This document shows positions 1-10,439 of a stretch of DNA of 64,000 nucleotides, one piece after another (positions within the stretch are counted from its first letter, which is position 1; every line of letters starts with the position of its first letter). Source of the DNA: Leptodactylus fallax (lineage: Eukaryota > Chordata > Amphibia > Anura > Leptodactylidae); assembly GCA_947044405.1 (NCBI GenBank), contig CAMRHE010000322.1:2108001-2172000 (forward strand), written 5' to 3'. The notes beneath the pieces are model-generated. The model worked only from the letters and a program-made list of their open reading frames with translations, did no database searches and had not been told where the DNA came from. Position numbers and translations under genes: made by a program.

Positions 1-575
1 ATGCTCCCCAGAGTGTCCCCCCAGTATAATGCTCCACAGTAGGCCTTACACAGTATAATATACTCCCCAGAGGGCCCCCTAGTATAATGCTCCTTAGTTC
101 CCCCCCCGAATAATGCTCCACAGTGGTGCCACGCAATATAATATGCTCTGCAGATGGCCCCCCCCCCCAGAATAATGCTCCACAGTGACCCCACACAGTA
201 TGACATGCTCCAGAATGGCCTCCACACAGTATAATATACTGCCCAGAGAGGTTCCCCCAGTATAATGCTCCACAGTGGCCCAAAACAGTATAATATGCTC
301 TCCTGAGGGCCCCCCCAGTATAATGCTCCACGGTGGCCCCACACAGTATAATATGCTCTCCAGAGGGCCCTCTCCTCAGTATAATGCTCCATAGGGATCC
401 CACACAGTATAATATGCTATTCAGAGGGCCCCCTCCCCAGTATAATGCTCCAGAGGGGCCCCACACAGTATAATATGCTATCCAGAGGGCCCCCTCCCCA
501 GTATAATGCTCCACAGGGGCCCCACACAGTATAATATGCTATTCAGAGGGGGCTCCCCAGTATAATGCTCCACAG
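1..575. repeat. Minisatellite, about 60-bp unit
   Basis: Degenerate tandem array. Each unit has two half-repeats of about 30 bp, one around CAGTATAATGCTCCACAG and one around CACAGTATAATATGCT, separated by C-rich stretches. The array runs off the left edge of the window. It appears to be the internal variable part of the DNA element that ends at 1080, because two other elements here (16764-17686 and the one around 30380) have the same layout. Confidence 0.85.
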
Positions 576-1080
576 TGGCCCTACAGACTCCCTTAGTGCT
601 AGTATTAGGTCTTCAGACCCCAGAGTATAATAAGCAAGGGGGAGGTAAGGGAAAATAACAAACAGTTACATTCACCTTGTCTTACCTCTGCTGGGCCTCC
701 TCGTGCTGCTACGCTATTCACGCCAGCACCAGGCTTCGTCTTCTATGCGGCCGACGTCACGCGTTGTGGACGTCGCCGCTGAAGCCTGTGATTGGGCCTC
801 AGAGATTACGTGAGCATGCCCCACGTGACCGCAGAGGCCAGGCCTCAGCACCTCAGCGGTGATGTCCGGAACGCCAGAAGATGACATTGGACGCAAGGAC
901 AGGTGAGTAAAAATTTTTATTATTTTTACTCACTTCTGAAAGGGGCCCTGCGGCACATGACACTGGGTCCCTTTCTGTTATCGATATGGCCTGATGACTC
1001 CGCATCCCGGGGGCCCCTTTGGAGTCAGGGCCCTGGGCAATTGCCCAGTTTGCCCCCCCCCCCCTAACTCCGGCCCTGCA
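1..1080. mobile_element. Partial non-autonomous DNA element with internal minisatellite
   Basis: The left end lies outside the window. After the minisatellite comes a CpG-containing segment (690-910) and an end that reads GGGCAATTGCCCAGTTTGCC followed by CTCCGGCCCTGCA. Almost the same end sequence recurs at 54080-54135, so it is the terminus of a dispersed family and not unique host DNA. No transposase reading frame is visible. The superfamily cannot be assigned from one end. Confidence 0.6.
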
Positions 1081-1293
1081 TGTATCACAAGATAAATATC
1101 ACTCTTGCTCAAAATAAAGTGTAGCTAAGTGAGATTAAATAATGCAATACCTAAGGATCAGTCATGTACCAGACACACTAGTCTAGTTGTAGTGTGATCC
1201 AGTTTACAGATCTCCACACTACAACATGTCGATCACTACATGCAACCAGAAAGTGCTGCTAGTCCACTACAAAGGTTCATTTCATGGTGTAGA

Positions 1294-1817
1294 TCAGTAT
1301 CGGGCCAATTTCTGGTTCAGGACGACACATTTTCGGGTTTTTTGTATGGGCGGTTTTGAGGGCTGTAGCATTTTTATCATTTGGGTTATTCAACTAATTT
1401 CTGCGTCTTTTTATGGTGACACAAAGGGCTTTATTTTTATGTTTTTATTTTTGCATGTGTTTTAATTTTTTTTTTATATCTGGGAAAATGTAAACAAAAG
1501 AGGAGGGAAAACATGTCTGTTTTTCATTATTTTTAATTTAATAACATAAAGTGCTACTAAAAAACTAGTTTTTCACTCTCCGTTATGGTAATTTTTATTT
1601 TGTATGGTGTCATCGGGGGTGGGGCTATAAACTTTAATAAGGGCGTGTTATTCCAAAATTATTTTTTTTAATTTTATTTAAATTTTTTTTTTTTATTATT
1701 TATTTTTTTTTTACTTTAATTTTTTTTTACACAGCGATCGGGAAGTCAGGGAAGGTAGTAAACAAGGCAACCACCTTCCGGATGTATATACCCAATGGGC
1801 GGTTCCGAAGTGGTTAA
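1294..1817 (+). mobile_element. TTAA-flanked MITE, left-truncated
   Basis: Matches in reverse orientation the element at 13538-14379: both share the CAGTATCGGGCCAATTTCTG end, a long T/A-rich centre and the end GAAGTGGTTAA. Here the right TTAA is present at 1814-1817 but the left terminus is missing. It has no coding capacity. TTAA targets are used by piggyBac and Kolobok transposons; which one mobilised this family is not visible. The 1081-1293 stretch to its left shows nothing recognisable. Confidence 0.65.
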
Positions 1818-1848
1818 TTAACATTTTTCACCTGTGTTTTTTTTTTTT

Positions 1849-2740
1849 TTTTATCATATTTTGCAATCGGGGCCTACTCATCAGTACATGACAAAATGGA
1901 AAACTATTGTGGGCCAACCTATCCTTTTGTCGCTGTGGCAGGTGATCTGGTCGAAAGCTGCTAATACATACATTTGTACCACATATAAGGAAAACCAATA
2001 CAAAATTCTGATGTTTTGGTACCACACCCCTGCCCTTTTGCACACACTTAATCCTACCATCTCTTTGACTGGCTGGAGGTGTTGATGGGACGTTGGTGCT
2101 CTGCAACATAGTTTTTGGTTATACCCAGTCCATTTTGGGCCCAGGTACAGAGTTTAATCTCTACCCTGCTGTTTCATGACATCCCATTAGACCCCATCCA
2201 GTACTTACTGAATGTTCCCCCTAGGACTATGGGGAAACAGGCAGCTAGATTACCCTTACAGCGGCTAAGACCCTGATTTCCTCTCAATGGAAACAGACTT
2301 TACACCACTCTTTCATGACTTGGTTACACTAAGAGACATATGTATGATGGAATACCTCACTGCCTCCCTTAATGACTCACTAGATATATTTTATTTGATA
2401 TGGGACCCATGAGACAACTATTGGCAATCTTATCAAATTGTACAGTGCTGCAGAATATGTTGGTGCTATATAAATAAAATGTATTATTATTATCTGTCAT
2501 CTAATGCTAAAGGTGTGACCACTTGAGAAAATGGTTCTCCCCTCACCGTTATCCCCCCTTCACACATACATTCCTACCCCCTTCCTCTTGTATTTCCCTA
2601 TGTCTTGTCTTAATCCCACAAACATGTTTTTTGTATAATTCCTATCATTTGATGATTGCCCTATACACTCTTGTATCAATGCTCTGTGTATTTCAGTTGT
2701 GGTGTTTTCATTGATTATTGTCAATTCTTTCATAAAAACA
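1849..2740 (+). pseudogene. L1-type LINE, end of ORF2 and 3' UTR (remnant)
   Basis: Translation around 2008-2085 gives WYHTPALLHTLNP followed by a GWRC motif, and around 2260-2330 AAKTLISSQWKQT. Both resemble the C-terminal region of vertebrate L1 ORF2 (the segment ending in a Cys-rich motif, then the conserved Trp-Lys block). The frame is broken several times and no endonuclease or RT core is left, so this is a 5'-truncated dead copy. The following pyrimidine-rich stretch to about 2740, ending in CATAAAAA, fits an L1 3' UTR. A short L2-like tail (2438-2492) lies inside it. Confidence 0.6.
2438..2492 (+). repeat. L2-like LINE/SINE 3' tail
   Basis: TGTACAGTGCTGCAGAATAT followed by GGTGCTATATAAATAAAAT and a short (ATT)n is the typical 3' end of L2-like LINEs and the SINEs that borrow it. 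Only the tail is present. The same tail occurs complete at 9450-9514 and in reverse at 3868-3960. Confidence 0.7.
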
Positions 2741-2856
2741 CAGTGCCTTAAAAGAGATGTTCCTCATGGCCAAAAAAGTCTCTGCACATTTCAGCCATTT
2801 TATGTTGCAAAAAACATCCTGCTTGATTTGCTTTGAAAAAACGGTCTGCTGAGGAG

Positions 2857-3118
2857 TACACAGAGTGACCCTGTGGTAGTGGCATGAGGAGGGCATACAG
2901 TGACCCGGTGGCTGCGGCATGAGGAGGGCATACAGTGACCCAGTGGCTGCGGCATGAGGAGAGCACACAGTGACCCAATGGCAGTGGCATGAGGAGTCCA
3001 CAGAGTGACCCAGTGGAAGCGGCATTAGGAGGCCATACAGTGCCACAGTGGCAGCGGCATGAGGAGGACATACAGTGACCCAGTGGGAAGCAGCATGAGG
3101 AGGACATACAGTGACCCA
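2857..3118. repeat. 35-bp tandem array, left arm
   Basis: At least seven copies of a 35-bp unit containing GGCATGAGGAGG and ACAGTGACCC; successive CATGAGG motifs start at 2883, 2918, 2953 and 2988. The inverted form of the array is at 8060-8400. The long open frames on both strands here are a by-product of the repeat. Confidence 0.9.
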
Positions 3119-3225
3119 GTTCCTCCCCTGTGTGACTTTGTTCGCCTAGGCAAACGAGGTATAGAACAGCGTGACACCGCTGTGCCCTGCACATGTGGAA
3201 TGCGGGAGGAGCATACACCTTATTT

Positions 3226-3420
3226 AAAGGTGTTTCTTAGTGTGGAAACCCATAAGGAGGACCATATTCGCCATTTTGTTCCCAGTATAAAGTGGAAAGC
3301 AATTTATCAGTACAGTATTTTCAATAATTCTGAGCCACAAATCTCTGCCTTTATCACGCTTTTTTTATAGGTGTTCATTAGTGGGGAAAAAAATAAGGGG
3401 CATATTTGCCGTTCTCTTCA
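3226..3420 (-). repeat. 136-bp unit of the hAT arm, left side (about 1.4 copies)
   Basis: The segment with CCATATTCGCCATTTTGTTC is the reverse complement of the unit repeated four times at 7546-8020. A second, more diverged part-copy follows from about 3369. Confidence 0.8.
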
Positions 3421-3867
3421 AAGTAGAAAATAACAGGCCTTTTTGCCCTTTGGAATTAAGTTTTTTCATCGAACAGTATGTCAGACTGAGAAGCGAGAGG
3501 CTATGCACAGGGGATGGACACAGGCCTAAATTTTTCTGGCGCAGGCACAGGTCGCAGCAGAGTAAGGGGCATGGCAGCAGGGGTCAGTTACAGAGGCCTG
3601 AGCTCCCAGTGTCAAGTAGCAGTCATGTCTTGACCAGCAATCCAACGGTTGTAGACTGAGGTGACTTGGGATGAATTGGATGACCGAGTCACTCAGACAC
3701 TTCTTCCAGCCAAGAGTCGGTGGATTCGTCAGACACAACCCTTAGTTGGCATGGCCCGGCAGCTGGCCCTGTGCCCTCACCTGTCCTCAACTTGCCTCTG
3801 TCCTTTTCTGTTCCCTCAGCTAGAGAAGTACTTTATGCTGTGGGCTCAGATCCATTGTACAGTGAGG
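3421..3867 (+). pseudogene. hAT element, 5' part upstream of the L2 insertion
   Basis: Between the left arm and the L2 insertion lies sequence that should be the 5' part of the hAT gene. A frame from about 3661 reads as an acidic, Ser/Asp-rich stretch without recognised domains, which is usual for the N-terminal region ahead of a BED finger. The sequence resumes after the L2 at about 4756. Splice sites cannot be assigned with confidence. Assignment rests on position only. Confidence 0.4.
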
Positions 3868-3872
3868 AGGAT

Positions 3873-3907
<35 letters not shown>

Positions 3908-4755
3908 TATTGTTTATTTATATAGCACCATTATTTCCATGGTGTTTTACATTTGAGGGTTAACATACGGTACATAAGATATACAAAACAGATAATACTG
4001 ACAATGACCAACTGGCACAGTGAGATACAGGGCCCTGCCCGCAATAGCTTACAATCTATGAGGGAAGAGGGGTAGAAACAGAAGGTGGGGGTAGAGGCTG
4101 TTCAAGTGGTGGTATGGAGACAGTAGTGTTATTGGAGGTTGTAGGCCTTCCTGAATAGGTGAGTCTTCAGGGCCTTCTTGAAACTTGTGATTCGTGGGGG
4201 TCAGTCTTATGTGTTTTGGTAATGAGTTCCAGAGTATGGGGGATGCATGGGAGAAGTCTTGGAGATGGTTGTGTAAAGAGCGTATAAGAGCAGAGCGGAG
4301 TAGAAGGTCTTTGGAAGATCGGAGGTTATGTGCGAGCAGGTAGCGGAAGATTAGGTCAGAGATATATGGAGAGGACAGGTTGTGGATGGCTTTGTATGTC
4401 AGCGTTAGTAATTTGAACTCTATTCGCTGAGCAACGGCAGCCAATGAAGGGATTGGCAGAGGGGAATGACCAATGAAGAACGGGAGGAGAGGTGTATTAA
4501 GTGAGCTGCGCAATTTAAGGTGGACTGGAGGAAGGTGAGAGTATTTGCTGGGAGGCCATGGAGAAGGGTGTTACAGTAGTCTAAGCAGGAGATTATGAGG
4601 GCATGGACTAGCTTTGTAGTTTCAGGGGTGAGGAAGGAGAGGATTCGATGGATGTTCTTGAGTTGGAGGCGGCAGGAGGTGTTGAGGGTTTGGATGTGCG
4701 GCTTGAAGGATAGGTCAGAGTCTAAGGTTATCCCAAGACAGTGGACCCATGAGAC
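3868..4755 (-). pseudogene. L2 LINE, 3' part of ORF2 and tail, inserted in hAT
   Basis: On the minus strand, 4755 to about 4440 translates to the last part of an L2/CR1-group reverse transcriptase: GITLDSDLSFKPHIQTL, then LDYCNTLLHGLP and LHWLPLL. After a frameshift, 4513-4049 continues with RIEFKLLTLTYKAIHN and LWNSLPKHIR, the conserved C-terminal block of L2 ORF2. It ends with a 3' tail at 3960-3868 containing a GCACCATT-type motif and (AAT)n. The copy is 5'-truncated and lacks the endonuclease and the RT catalytic motif. It interrupts the hAT element, so it is the younger insertion. Confidence 0.85.
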
Positions 4756-4775
4756 TGGCGTAAGTGTAGAGAACA

Positions 4776-6506
4776 GTCAACAACTACTGCTCAGCCAAGA
4801 TCTAGAGGAGACATCCGCTGCTTCCTCCGGTAGGTAAGCAGTGATGAGGAGAGTGGCGTGGGAGCTGGTGTTAAGGAGGACATCAGTGACCTGCAGACAG
4901 TAGTGGATGACGATGTAGCAGATGGTAATTGGGAGCTGGGTGACGAAGAGGCTTTATCGTCATCAGAAGAGGGTTGCAGCTTGCGCATGAGGCAGCGGGG
5001 GAGTGAGCAGGGTGGCAGCAGTGTGAGGTCGGGAGCTAAACGTGCCAGGGGTAGACCACCCGCTTTGCAGCAGCCTACCTGCCCGGAAAACAGTGGTGCA
5101 GGGGTTCACGGAGGCAGTGGCGGTAGCAGTCAGTTAGTGCGGAGTGTTGGGGGTAAAATCACCTACTCGGAAGTGTGGCAGTTTTTTGTAAAGCCGCCGG
5201 GTGAGGTGAACATGGCCTATTGTTCAATCTGTGGGCAGAAGGTGAAGTGTTTTCCCAGGGTGCCAATGTTGGCACCACAACCCAGCGTCAAAATATGCAG
5301 CTTCACCATAAAGTGGCCCGGGAGAGCCGTGGCTCCAATGTGGTGGTGGTCCAGCCTGCCATAGCAACTGCTGCAGCACCCAGTGGCACGCACCCCATTT
5401 CAGGCAGTCAAGGCTCCACCACCTCAGCCGAAGGAAACTGTGTGTCCTTTCCATCATCTGCTGGTTATGATGTTCCTGCTCCTCCTCCTCCTCCTATTCA
5501 GTTATTGCGTCAACAATCGATCACAGAATCTATATCTAAGAGACAACAGTATACGTGCACTCATCCAACAGTGCAGAAGCTGAACGTGCTCCTATCCAAG
5601 TTGCTGGTGCTGCAGTCACTCCCTTTCCACTTGTTGAACTCTGCACCTTTCAGAGAACTGATGGCTTGCGCCGAGCCGAGGTGGGGAGTCCCAAGCCGTC
5701 ATTTCTTTGCCAAGAAGGCAGTACCAGCCCTGTACAAATATGTAGAAGAAAAGTTGGGCCAGTCCTTGAGCCTGTTGGTGTCTGCCAAAGTGCACAGCAG
5801 CGCTGACGTGTGGAGCTGTAACTGCGGTCAAGGACAATATATATCATTTACGGCCCACTAGGTTAATGTGGTGCCTGCCCAGACACACCAGCAACTTGGA
5901 CAGGTGACGCAGCTTCTGCCTCCATGTTCTCACACAGTTGGCCCTGCAACAATGTCTGCCTCATCCTCCACTGTCTCCTCAGCCTCCACTGCAGGGACAA
6001 TTCACAGTGCTTCTCCAGCATACCACATGTGCAGGGCACAGCGGTGTCACGCTGTTCTACACCTCGTTTGCCTGGGTGAACGAAGTCACACAGGGGAGGA
6101 ACTGCTCCGTGTCCTCAATCAAGAAATCGAACTTAAAATCGTAACAATGGTGACCGACAACGGAAGAACATGGTGTCGACACTGCGTCAAGGAGGGTTGA
6201 GCCATGCACCCTGCATGGCGCACGTGTTCAATCTGGTTGTCAAGCGTTTCCTTAAGTGTTCCACCCATCTGCAAGACATCCTAAAAATGTCAAGTAAACT
6301 TTGCATGCACTTCAGCCACTTGTACACTGCCAAGCACACCCTCCTTGAGCTGCAGCGGCAGAACGGCCTCCCACAACATTGGCTGATATGCGATGTTTCC
6401 ATCCAGTGGAATTCAACCCTCCATATGTTGGATCGACTATATGAACAGAGAAAAGCCACAAACGATTTCTTTATGATCCAAGCAGACATAGGTACTCCCC
6501 TGTGTA
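4776..6506 (+). pseudogene. hAT transposase with BED zinc finger (part 1)
   Basis: A Ser/Gly-rich N-terminal region (4858-5150) leads into a BED finger: YSEVWQFF at 5166-5190, the Cys pair CSIC at 5218-5229 and, after a frameshift near 5240, QLHHKV. Then a second frame from 5220 carries KLNVLLSKLLVLQSLPF, PRWGVPSRHFFAKKAVP and SAKVHSSADVWSCNCGQGQ, the block leading to the first catalytic Asp of hAT (RNase H-fold) transposases. After more frame changes come MVTDNGRTWC (second catalytic Asp region, about 6150) and LSHAPCMAHVFNLVVKRFLK (6200-6260), the conserved CxxH-like motif. It would cut and paste hAT DNA in the nucleus, but at least three frameshifts or stops inactivate it. A Tc1 derivative separates it from part 2. 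Confidence 0.8.
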
Positions 6507-6892
6507 CAGTTGTGCTAAAAAGTTTATATACCCCGGCAGATTTTTTGGTTTTTTGGCCTTTTTTTCAGAGAATATGAATAACACAAAAACTTTTTTCTCC
6601 ACTCATGGTTAGTGGTTGGTTGAAGCCATATAATGACAATCAAAAACATCAAAATGACCCTGTTCAAAAGTTCACATACCTTCCAGAGCCTTCACTTTCT
6701 TCTTCTGTAGCCAATGACAGGTCGACTTGGCCTTGTGTTTTGGATCGTTGTCATGTTGGAACGTCCAAGTACGTCCCATGAGCAGCTTCTTGGCTGATGA
6801 GTGCAAATTTGCCTCCAGTATTTGCTGATAACGTGCTGCATTCATCTTTCCTTCAACTTTGACCAGGTTTCCTGTGCCTTTAGCACAACTGT
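6507..6892 (-). mobile_element. Short Tc1-like derivative inserted in hAT
   Basis: The ends are exact inverted repeats: CAGTTGTGCTAAA at 6507 and TTTAGCACAACTG ending at 6892, with the TA target duplicated at 6505-6506 and 6893-6894. Inside, the minus strand keeps scraps of a Tc1 transposase (the region around GATCGTTGTCATGTTGGAAC is the reverse of the second catalytic Asp block). At 386 bp it is an internally deleted, non-autonomous copy. Confidence 0.85.
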
Positions 6893-6894
6893 AA

Positions 6895-7545
6895 CTTTAA
6901 TGTTAGCCACCTGTCGTTTGCTCATTCCTTTTGAGAAGGCCACTTTGTTAGTTAGTCGCCAGGACTATGGGATGAACAACGTCATTAGACTGATTCACAT
7001 GTTGGAAAAGATGCTTTTCAATCTGGCTGGTCGGGGACTGGAGATGTGGCGTCTACATCTCATGGCCACATGAGCCCTGTGGGGGCTGAACTGGAGGAGG
7101 AGGAGGAGGGGGAGGATGAGGAGGACATTGGAGCACAAACAATGTGTAGCCAAATGGGTGGAGAGGAGTTGCAGGAGCAGTGGAGATGGATGCAGGGAAT
7201 CCCTTGGAGTCACTTGCGCAAATGGCCCGAAGCATGCTCACTTCCAAGTGCAGTGACAGCCGAATTGTCACCATTTGGCAAAGGGATGACTACTGGCTCT
7301 CCACCATGTTAGACCCTCGCTACTGGGGAAAAATGGGGGCCTTTTTTACACCTGCTGAGAGAGGACAAACTGAACTACTATAAAGACATGCTATGTAGCA
7401 AGTTGGCTGCTGCCTACCTGCACCATCGTCCATCCTCTCACATGTCCAATCGGGGGGGCCCTGAAAGCTCAACTTGCACTGGCATGGCAGCTATGGGAGG
7501 GGGTGGGGGTGGCAGGAGCAGCATCTGCTCCATCAGCACAATGGG
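6895..7545 (+). pseudogene. hAT transposase (part 2, C-terminal region)
   Basis: Continues the transposase of 4776-6506 after the Tc1 insertion: CRLLIPFEKATLLVSR (about 6917-6965), an acidic Glu-run loop (7090-7130), SRIVTIWQRDDYWLSTMLDP (about 7258-7317) and LCSKLAAAYLHH (7391-7426). The Asp-Tyr-Trp ... LDPRY block is a conserved feature ahead of the hAT dimerisation domain. The dimerisation domain itself is not seen; the frame runs into the 136-bp tandem array at 7546. Several frame changes are needed, so it is not functional. Confidence 0.75.
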
Positions 7546-8020
7546 AACAAAATGGCGAATATGGTCCTCCTTATGGGTTTCCAAACTAATAAACACCTTG
7601 AAATAAGTGATAACCACTAAGAATTATTGAATTATTATTGACAATACTGTTTTGATAAATGGCCTCCAACTTTATATTGGTAACAAAATGGCGAATATGG
7701 TCCTCCTTATGGGTTTACCCACTAACAAACACCTTGAAATAAGTGATAACCGCTAAGAATTATTGAATTATTATTGGCAATACTGTTTTGATAAATGGCC
7801 TGCAACTTTATACTGGTAACAAAATGGCGAATATGGTCCTCCTTATGGTTTACACACTAATAAAAACTTTTAAATAAGTGATAACTGCTAAGGATTATTG
7901 AATTATTATTGACACTACTGTATTTATAAATGGCCAGCAACTTTATCCTGGGAACAAAATGGAGAATATGGTCCTCCTTATGGGTTTCCACACTAATAAA
8001 CACCTTTAAATAAGGTGCAT
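7546..8020 (+). repeat. 136-bp tandem repeat, right arm of hAT
   Basis: Four direct copies start at 7546, 7682, 7818 and 7953, each beginning with AACAAAATGGCGAATATGGT. The spacing is 136, 136 and 135 bp. The inverted counterpart is at 3226-3420. Confidence 0.95.
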
Positions 8021-8026
8021 GCTCCT

Positions 8027-8065
8027 TTGCCTGGGCGAACAAAGTCCCACATGGGAGGATCTGAG
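8027..8065 (+). repeat. Transposase-derived segment in the right arm
   Basis: The segment with TTTGCCTGGGCGAACAAAGT is similar to the coding segment inside the transposase at about 6068-6107 and to the reverse complement of 3119-3160. It is a short piece of transposase sequence placed between the 136-bp and 35-bp arrays. Confidence 0.75.
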
Positions 8066-8400
8066 TCATTGTATGTCCTCCTCATGCTGCTTTTCACTGG
8101 ATCACTCTGTGTCCTCCTCATGCCACTGCCACTGGGTCACTGTATGGCCTACTCATGCCGCAGCCACTGCGCCACTGTATGCCCGCCTCATGCCGAAGGC
8201 CCCCGGGTCACTGTATGCCCTCCTCATGCCGCAGCCACAGGGTCACTCTGTGTACTCCTCATGCTGCTGCCACAGGGTCACTCTGTGTACTCCTCATGCC
8301 ACTGCCACTGGATCACTGTATCCCTCCTCATGCCGCAGCCACTGGGTCACTGTATGCCCTCCTAAGGCTGCTGCCCCTGGGTCACTGTATGGCATTCTCC
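8060..8400. repeat. 35-bp tandem array, right arm of hAT
   Basis: Nine or so units around CCTCATGCCGCAGCCACTGG and GTCACTGTATG, the reverse complement of the left-arm array. The 196-residue open frame across it has a repetitive product rich in Cys, His and Ser and is not considered a gene. Confidence 0.9.
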
Positions 8401-8929
8401 TGCTGCTGCCACCTCCACATTATGTCGCCTTGCCACGCTGTGGTCTCCTGATGCTGCTGCCAACTCCATATTATGTCGCCTTGCCACTCTGTAGAAATCT
8501 ATGTGGAATAGGCAGACGAGGGTGTAAAAGGAGTGCGCTCTTTCACGCTACAGTAGGATGTTGGGACTCTGCATGGTTCTTTCTACATGGTACTAACATG
8601 GACCTGTAAGGCTGAGTTCACACTTGAGTTAGTTGGTCAGTTTTGGCCCCGTAACTGTCCAAATAAGTGAAGTGTGCAGTGGTTCTAAGAGTGACGCCTG
8701 TCATGTGCGTGTCATACTGACCCACACTATTGTTTGACTACCACAGTAGGCTCCCTATGTGTGTTACTGCAAGGCACAGTGTTCTACACCACTATACAGG
8801 CTCTCTGAAGCCAGAAAATAGGTGTTTTTTAGCGATATTCGCAGCGAATTAATTCGGATCGAAGCAAATTGGAACTTTGAATCGAACTGCAGAATCGAAC
8901 TTTTGAGAAATTTGCTCATCTCTAATCAG

Positions 8930-9514
8930 AACCTTGCACTCCCATATCCAAGACCCTAGTTGCGCCACTTCTGTGGAATACTCTACCCTGGTCAAGCAGA
9001 TTAGCTCACAATTTCTACAGCATCAAACACCTCCTAAAGACACTTCTCTTCAGGCAGGCATATCACAATTGTTAATCTAAATCCTTACGCAGTTAGGCTC
9101 TCTAAAACTAACCCTCCACTGTTCACGCTCCTGCATTACCTCACAGGGCATGATGCCTTATTGAACTGCAACTTTTTATGTCTAGGCACCAACTGCACAT
9201 AAAAGGACACTGACTGGTGATGGCTCATACACCTTTATTTATATGTGTAATTAAAATAATCTTTATCACAAAAATGGATGGGCCACTGTATAAACAATAC
9301 TACCTCCTATGCCGTACCTGCTACCTCTTGAATCACCCCCTCTACCTCATAGATTGTAAACTCTTGGGAGCAGGGTTCTCAATCCCATTGTGTGAATTGA
9401 CTTATTACTCTGTAATGTCTCATTTTGTATGTACTTTAACCCTTCCATTTGTAAAGTACTGCAGAATATGTTATATAAATAAAATGTATTATTATTATTA
9501 TTATTATTATTATT
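8930..9514 (+). pseudogene. L2 LINE, end of ORF2 with 3' UTR and tail
   Basis: At about 8966-9080 the plus strand reads APLLWNTLPW, then KHLLKTLLFRQAYHNC and a stop, the normal C-terminus of L2-type ORF2. The 3' UTR ends in GTAAAGTACTGCAGAATATG, ATAAATAAAATG and a long (ATT)n run (9486-9514). It is 5'-truncated, as is usual for LINEs, and starts next to the hAT terminus. Confidence 0.85.
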
Positions 9515-9639
9515 GTGGAGGAACTGGGACTCCTAGACTGGAAGGGGAGGAAGAGGGGCCCTTGATATGTCACACACAAAGCCAGGGAAGAAGGCTGACC
9601 CTTATTTCTTCTAAGATGATAATAACCACACTATCCAAG

Positions 9640-9850
9640 AACACCAACCATGGCAGACCCATGGCTTCGTGCGCAAGCTAGCAAGCATGACAGGCTGTAT
9701 GCTCCGCTGTTTACACAGCAACAGGAGTATTATTAGCATCAAGCAGAGGGATGACTCTTGGATGGCCATGCTCTTGCACCCTTGCTATAGAGACATAATG
9801 AGGGAATTCTTCCTTGCTTCCCAAAGGGAAGAAAAAAATTGGCTGTAAGC
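9640..9850 (+). pseudogene. hAT transposase fragment
   Basis: The plus strand at about 9681-9850 reads ISIKQRDDSWMAMLLHPCYR and then LASQREEKNWL before a stop. This resembles the conserved block of hAT transposases also seen at 7258-7317 in this window. Nothing upstream or downstream completes it. Confidence 0.5.
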
Positions 9851-9904
9851 AGACAGAGGGTAAGATTGCAGAGGGAAGATACCTCCCACTAAGGTGGCTC
9901 CTCT

Positions 9905-10340
9905 CCACTAAGTAATGGACTGGAATCTATGTCCAGGGTTTGGATGTGATTACAGACCCGGGCTCAAAGCTCTGGTTCTGGGTTTTGTTAAGAGCCAGGT
10001 TGAAGCCTTAACGCTGACCAGGTAGGAGGGTTTGTCTCTCTGATGGTGGCTCTGAGCCACAAACACACTGCCTGTGTGGAGGACAAAGTGGAGACCAAAA
10101 CCGCTAACTTGGTGAGCCTGCTGGACTGTTTCTGTCTTAAAGACTATTTTTGTGTTGCTGGACTTTCTGCCTCTTGGCTGAAACAAGCCATTCTGTTTTG
10201 TGTTGCCTTATGCTGCTGGAAGCTATTTATGTTATGGACTCTGTAAACTCCTGCCAATAAAGCACCAGTGTGAACTTGCACACACTCATCCAGTGTCTTA
10301 CTTGCCTGGTAACCAGACCCTGGAAGGTCCCGCATTGACA
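9905..10340 (+). repeat. Probable LTR fragment (Gypsy-like)
   Basis: The stretch has the look of an LTR: a CTGT-rich U3-like part, an AATAAA signal at 10256-10261 and a downstream segment ending ACCAGACCCTGGAAGG. It carries no coding sequence. No second copy lies in the window, so this is a judgement from composition and the poly(A) signal, not from a match. Confidence 0.35.
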
Positions 10341-10439
10341 TGGCATATTATCAGGTTAGACTGTATACTTAGCTTACCTCACCATTTAGAGAGACTGTAT
10401 TGCCAAATCAAAACAGATTCTTTTGGATTCCGTGTAATA

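Larger units (their letters stand above)
2857..8924 (+). mobile_element. hAT element with long mirrored subterminal arms (composite)
   Basis: The outline is seen directly. A 35-bp tandem array (2857-3118), a transposase-like segment (3119-3205) and a 136-bp unit (3226-3420) on the left are repeated in inverted order on the right (136-bp units 7546-8020, transposase-like segment 8027-8065, 35-bp array 8060-8400). A BED-type hAT transposase pseudogene on the plus strand lies between them. The right end is placed at the TTCGATTC-like motifs and the terminus ending TTTGCTCATCTCTA near 8924. A matching left terminus was not found, so the left limit is the start of the array. An L2 LINE (3868-4755) and a Tc1 derivative (6507-6892) are inserted inside. 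Mixed MITE-like sequence fills 8480-8830. Confidence 0.65.

Noticed and set aside
1..575. Possible CRISPR-like or coding repeat array
   Set aside because: Units are contiguous, degenerate and without unique spacers; it is a minisatellite in a eukaryotic element.
2748..3218. Open frames of 156 and 112 codons on the minus strand
   Set aside because: They are repetitive products of the 35-bp array; only the short N-terminal part matches transposase, and that is an embedded fragment.
8019..8609. Overlapping open frames of 196, 116 and 98 codons on the plus strand
   Set aside because: They arise from the inverted 35-bp array; frames stay open because the unit lacks stops.
9905..10340. Gypsy LTR from the same family as 12797
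   Set aside because: It has LTR-like features but does not match that LTR, so it is listed only as a probable LTR fragment of another family.
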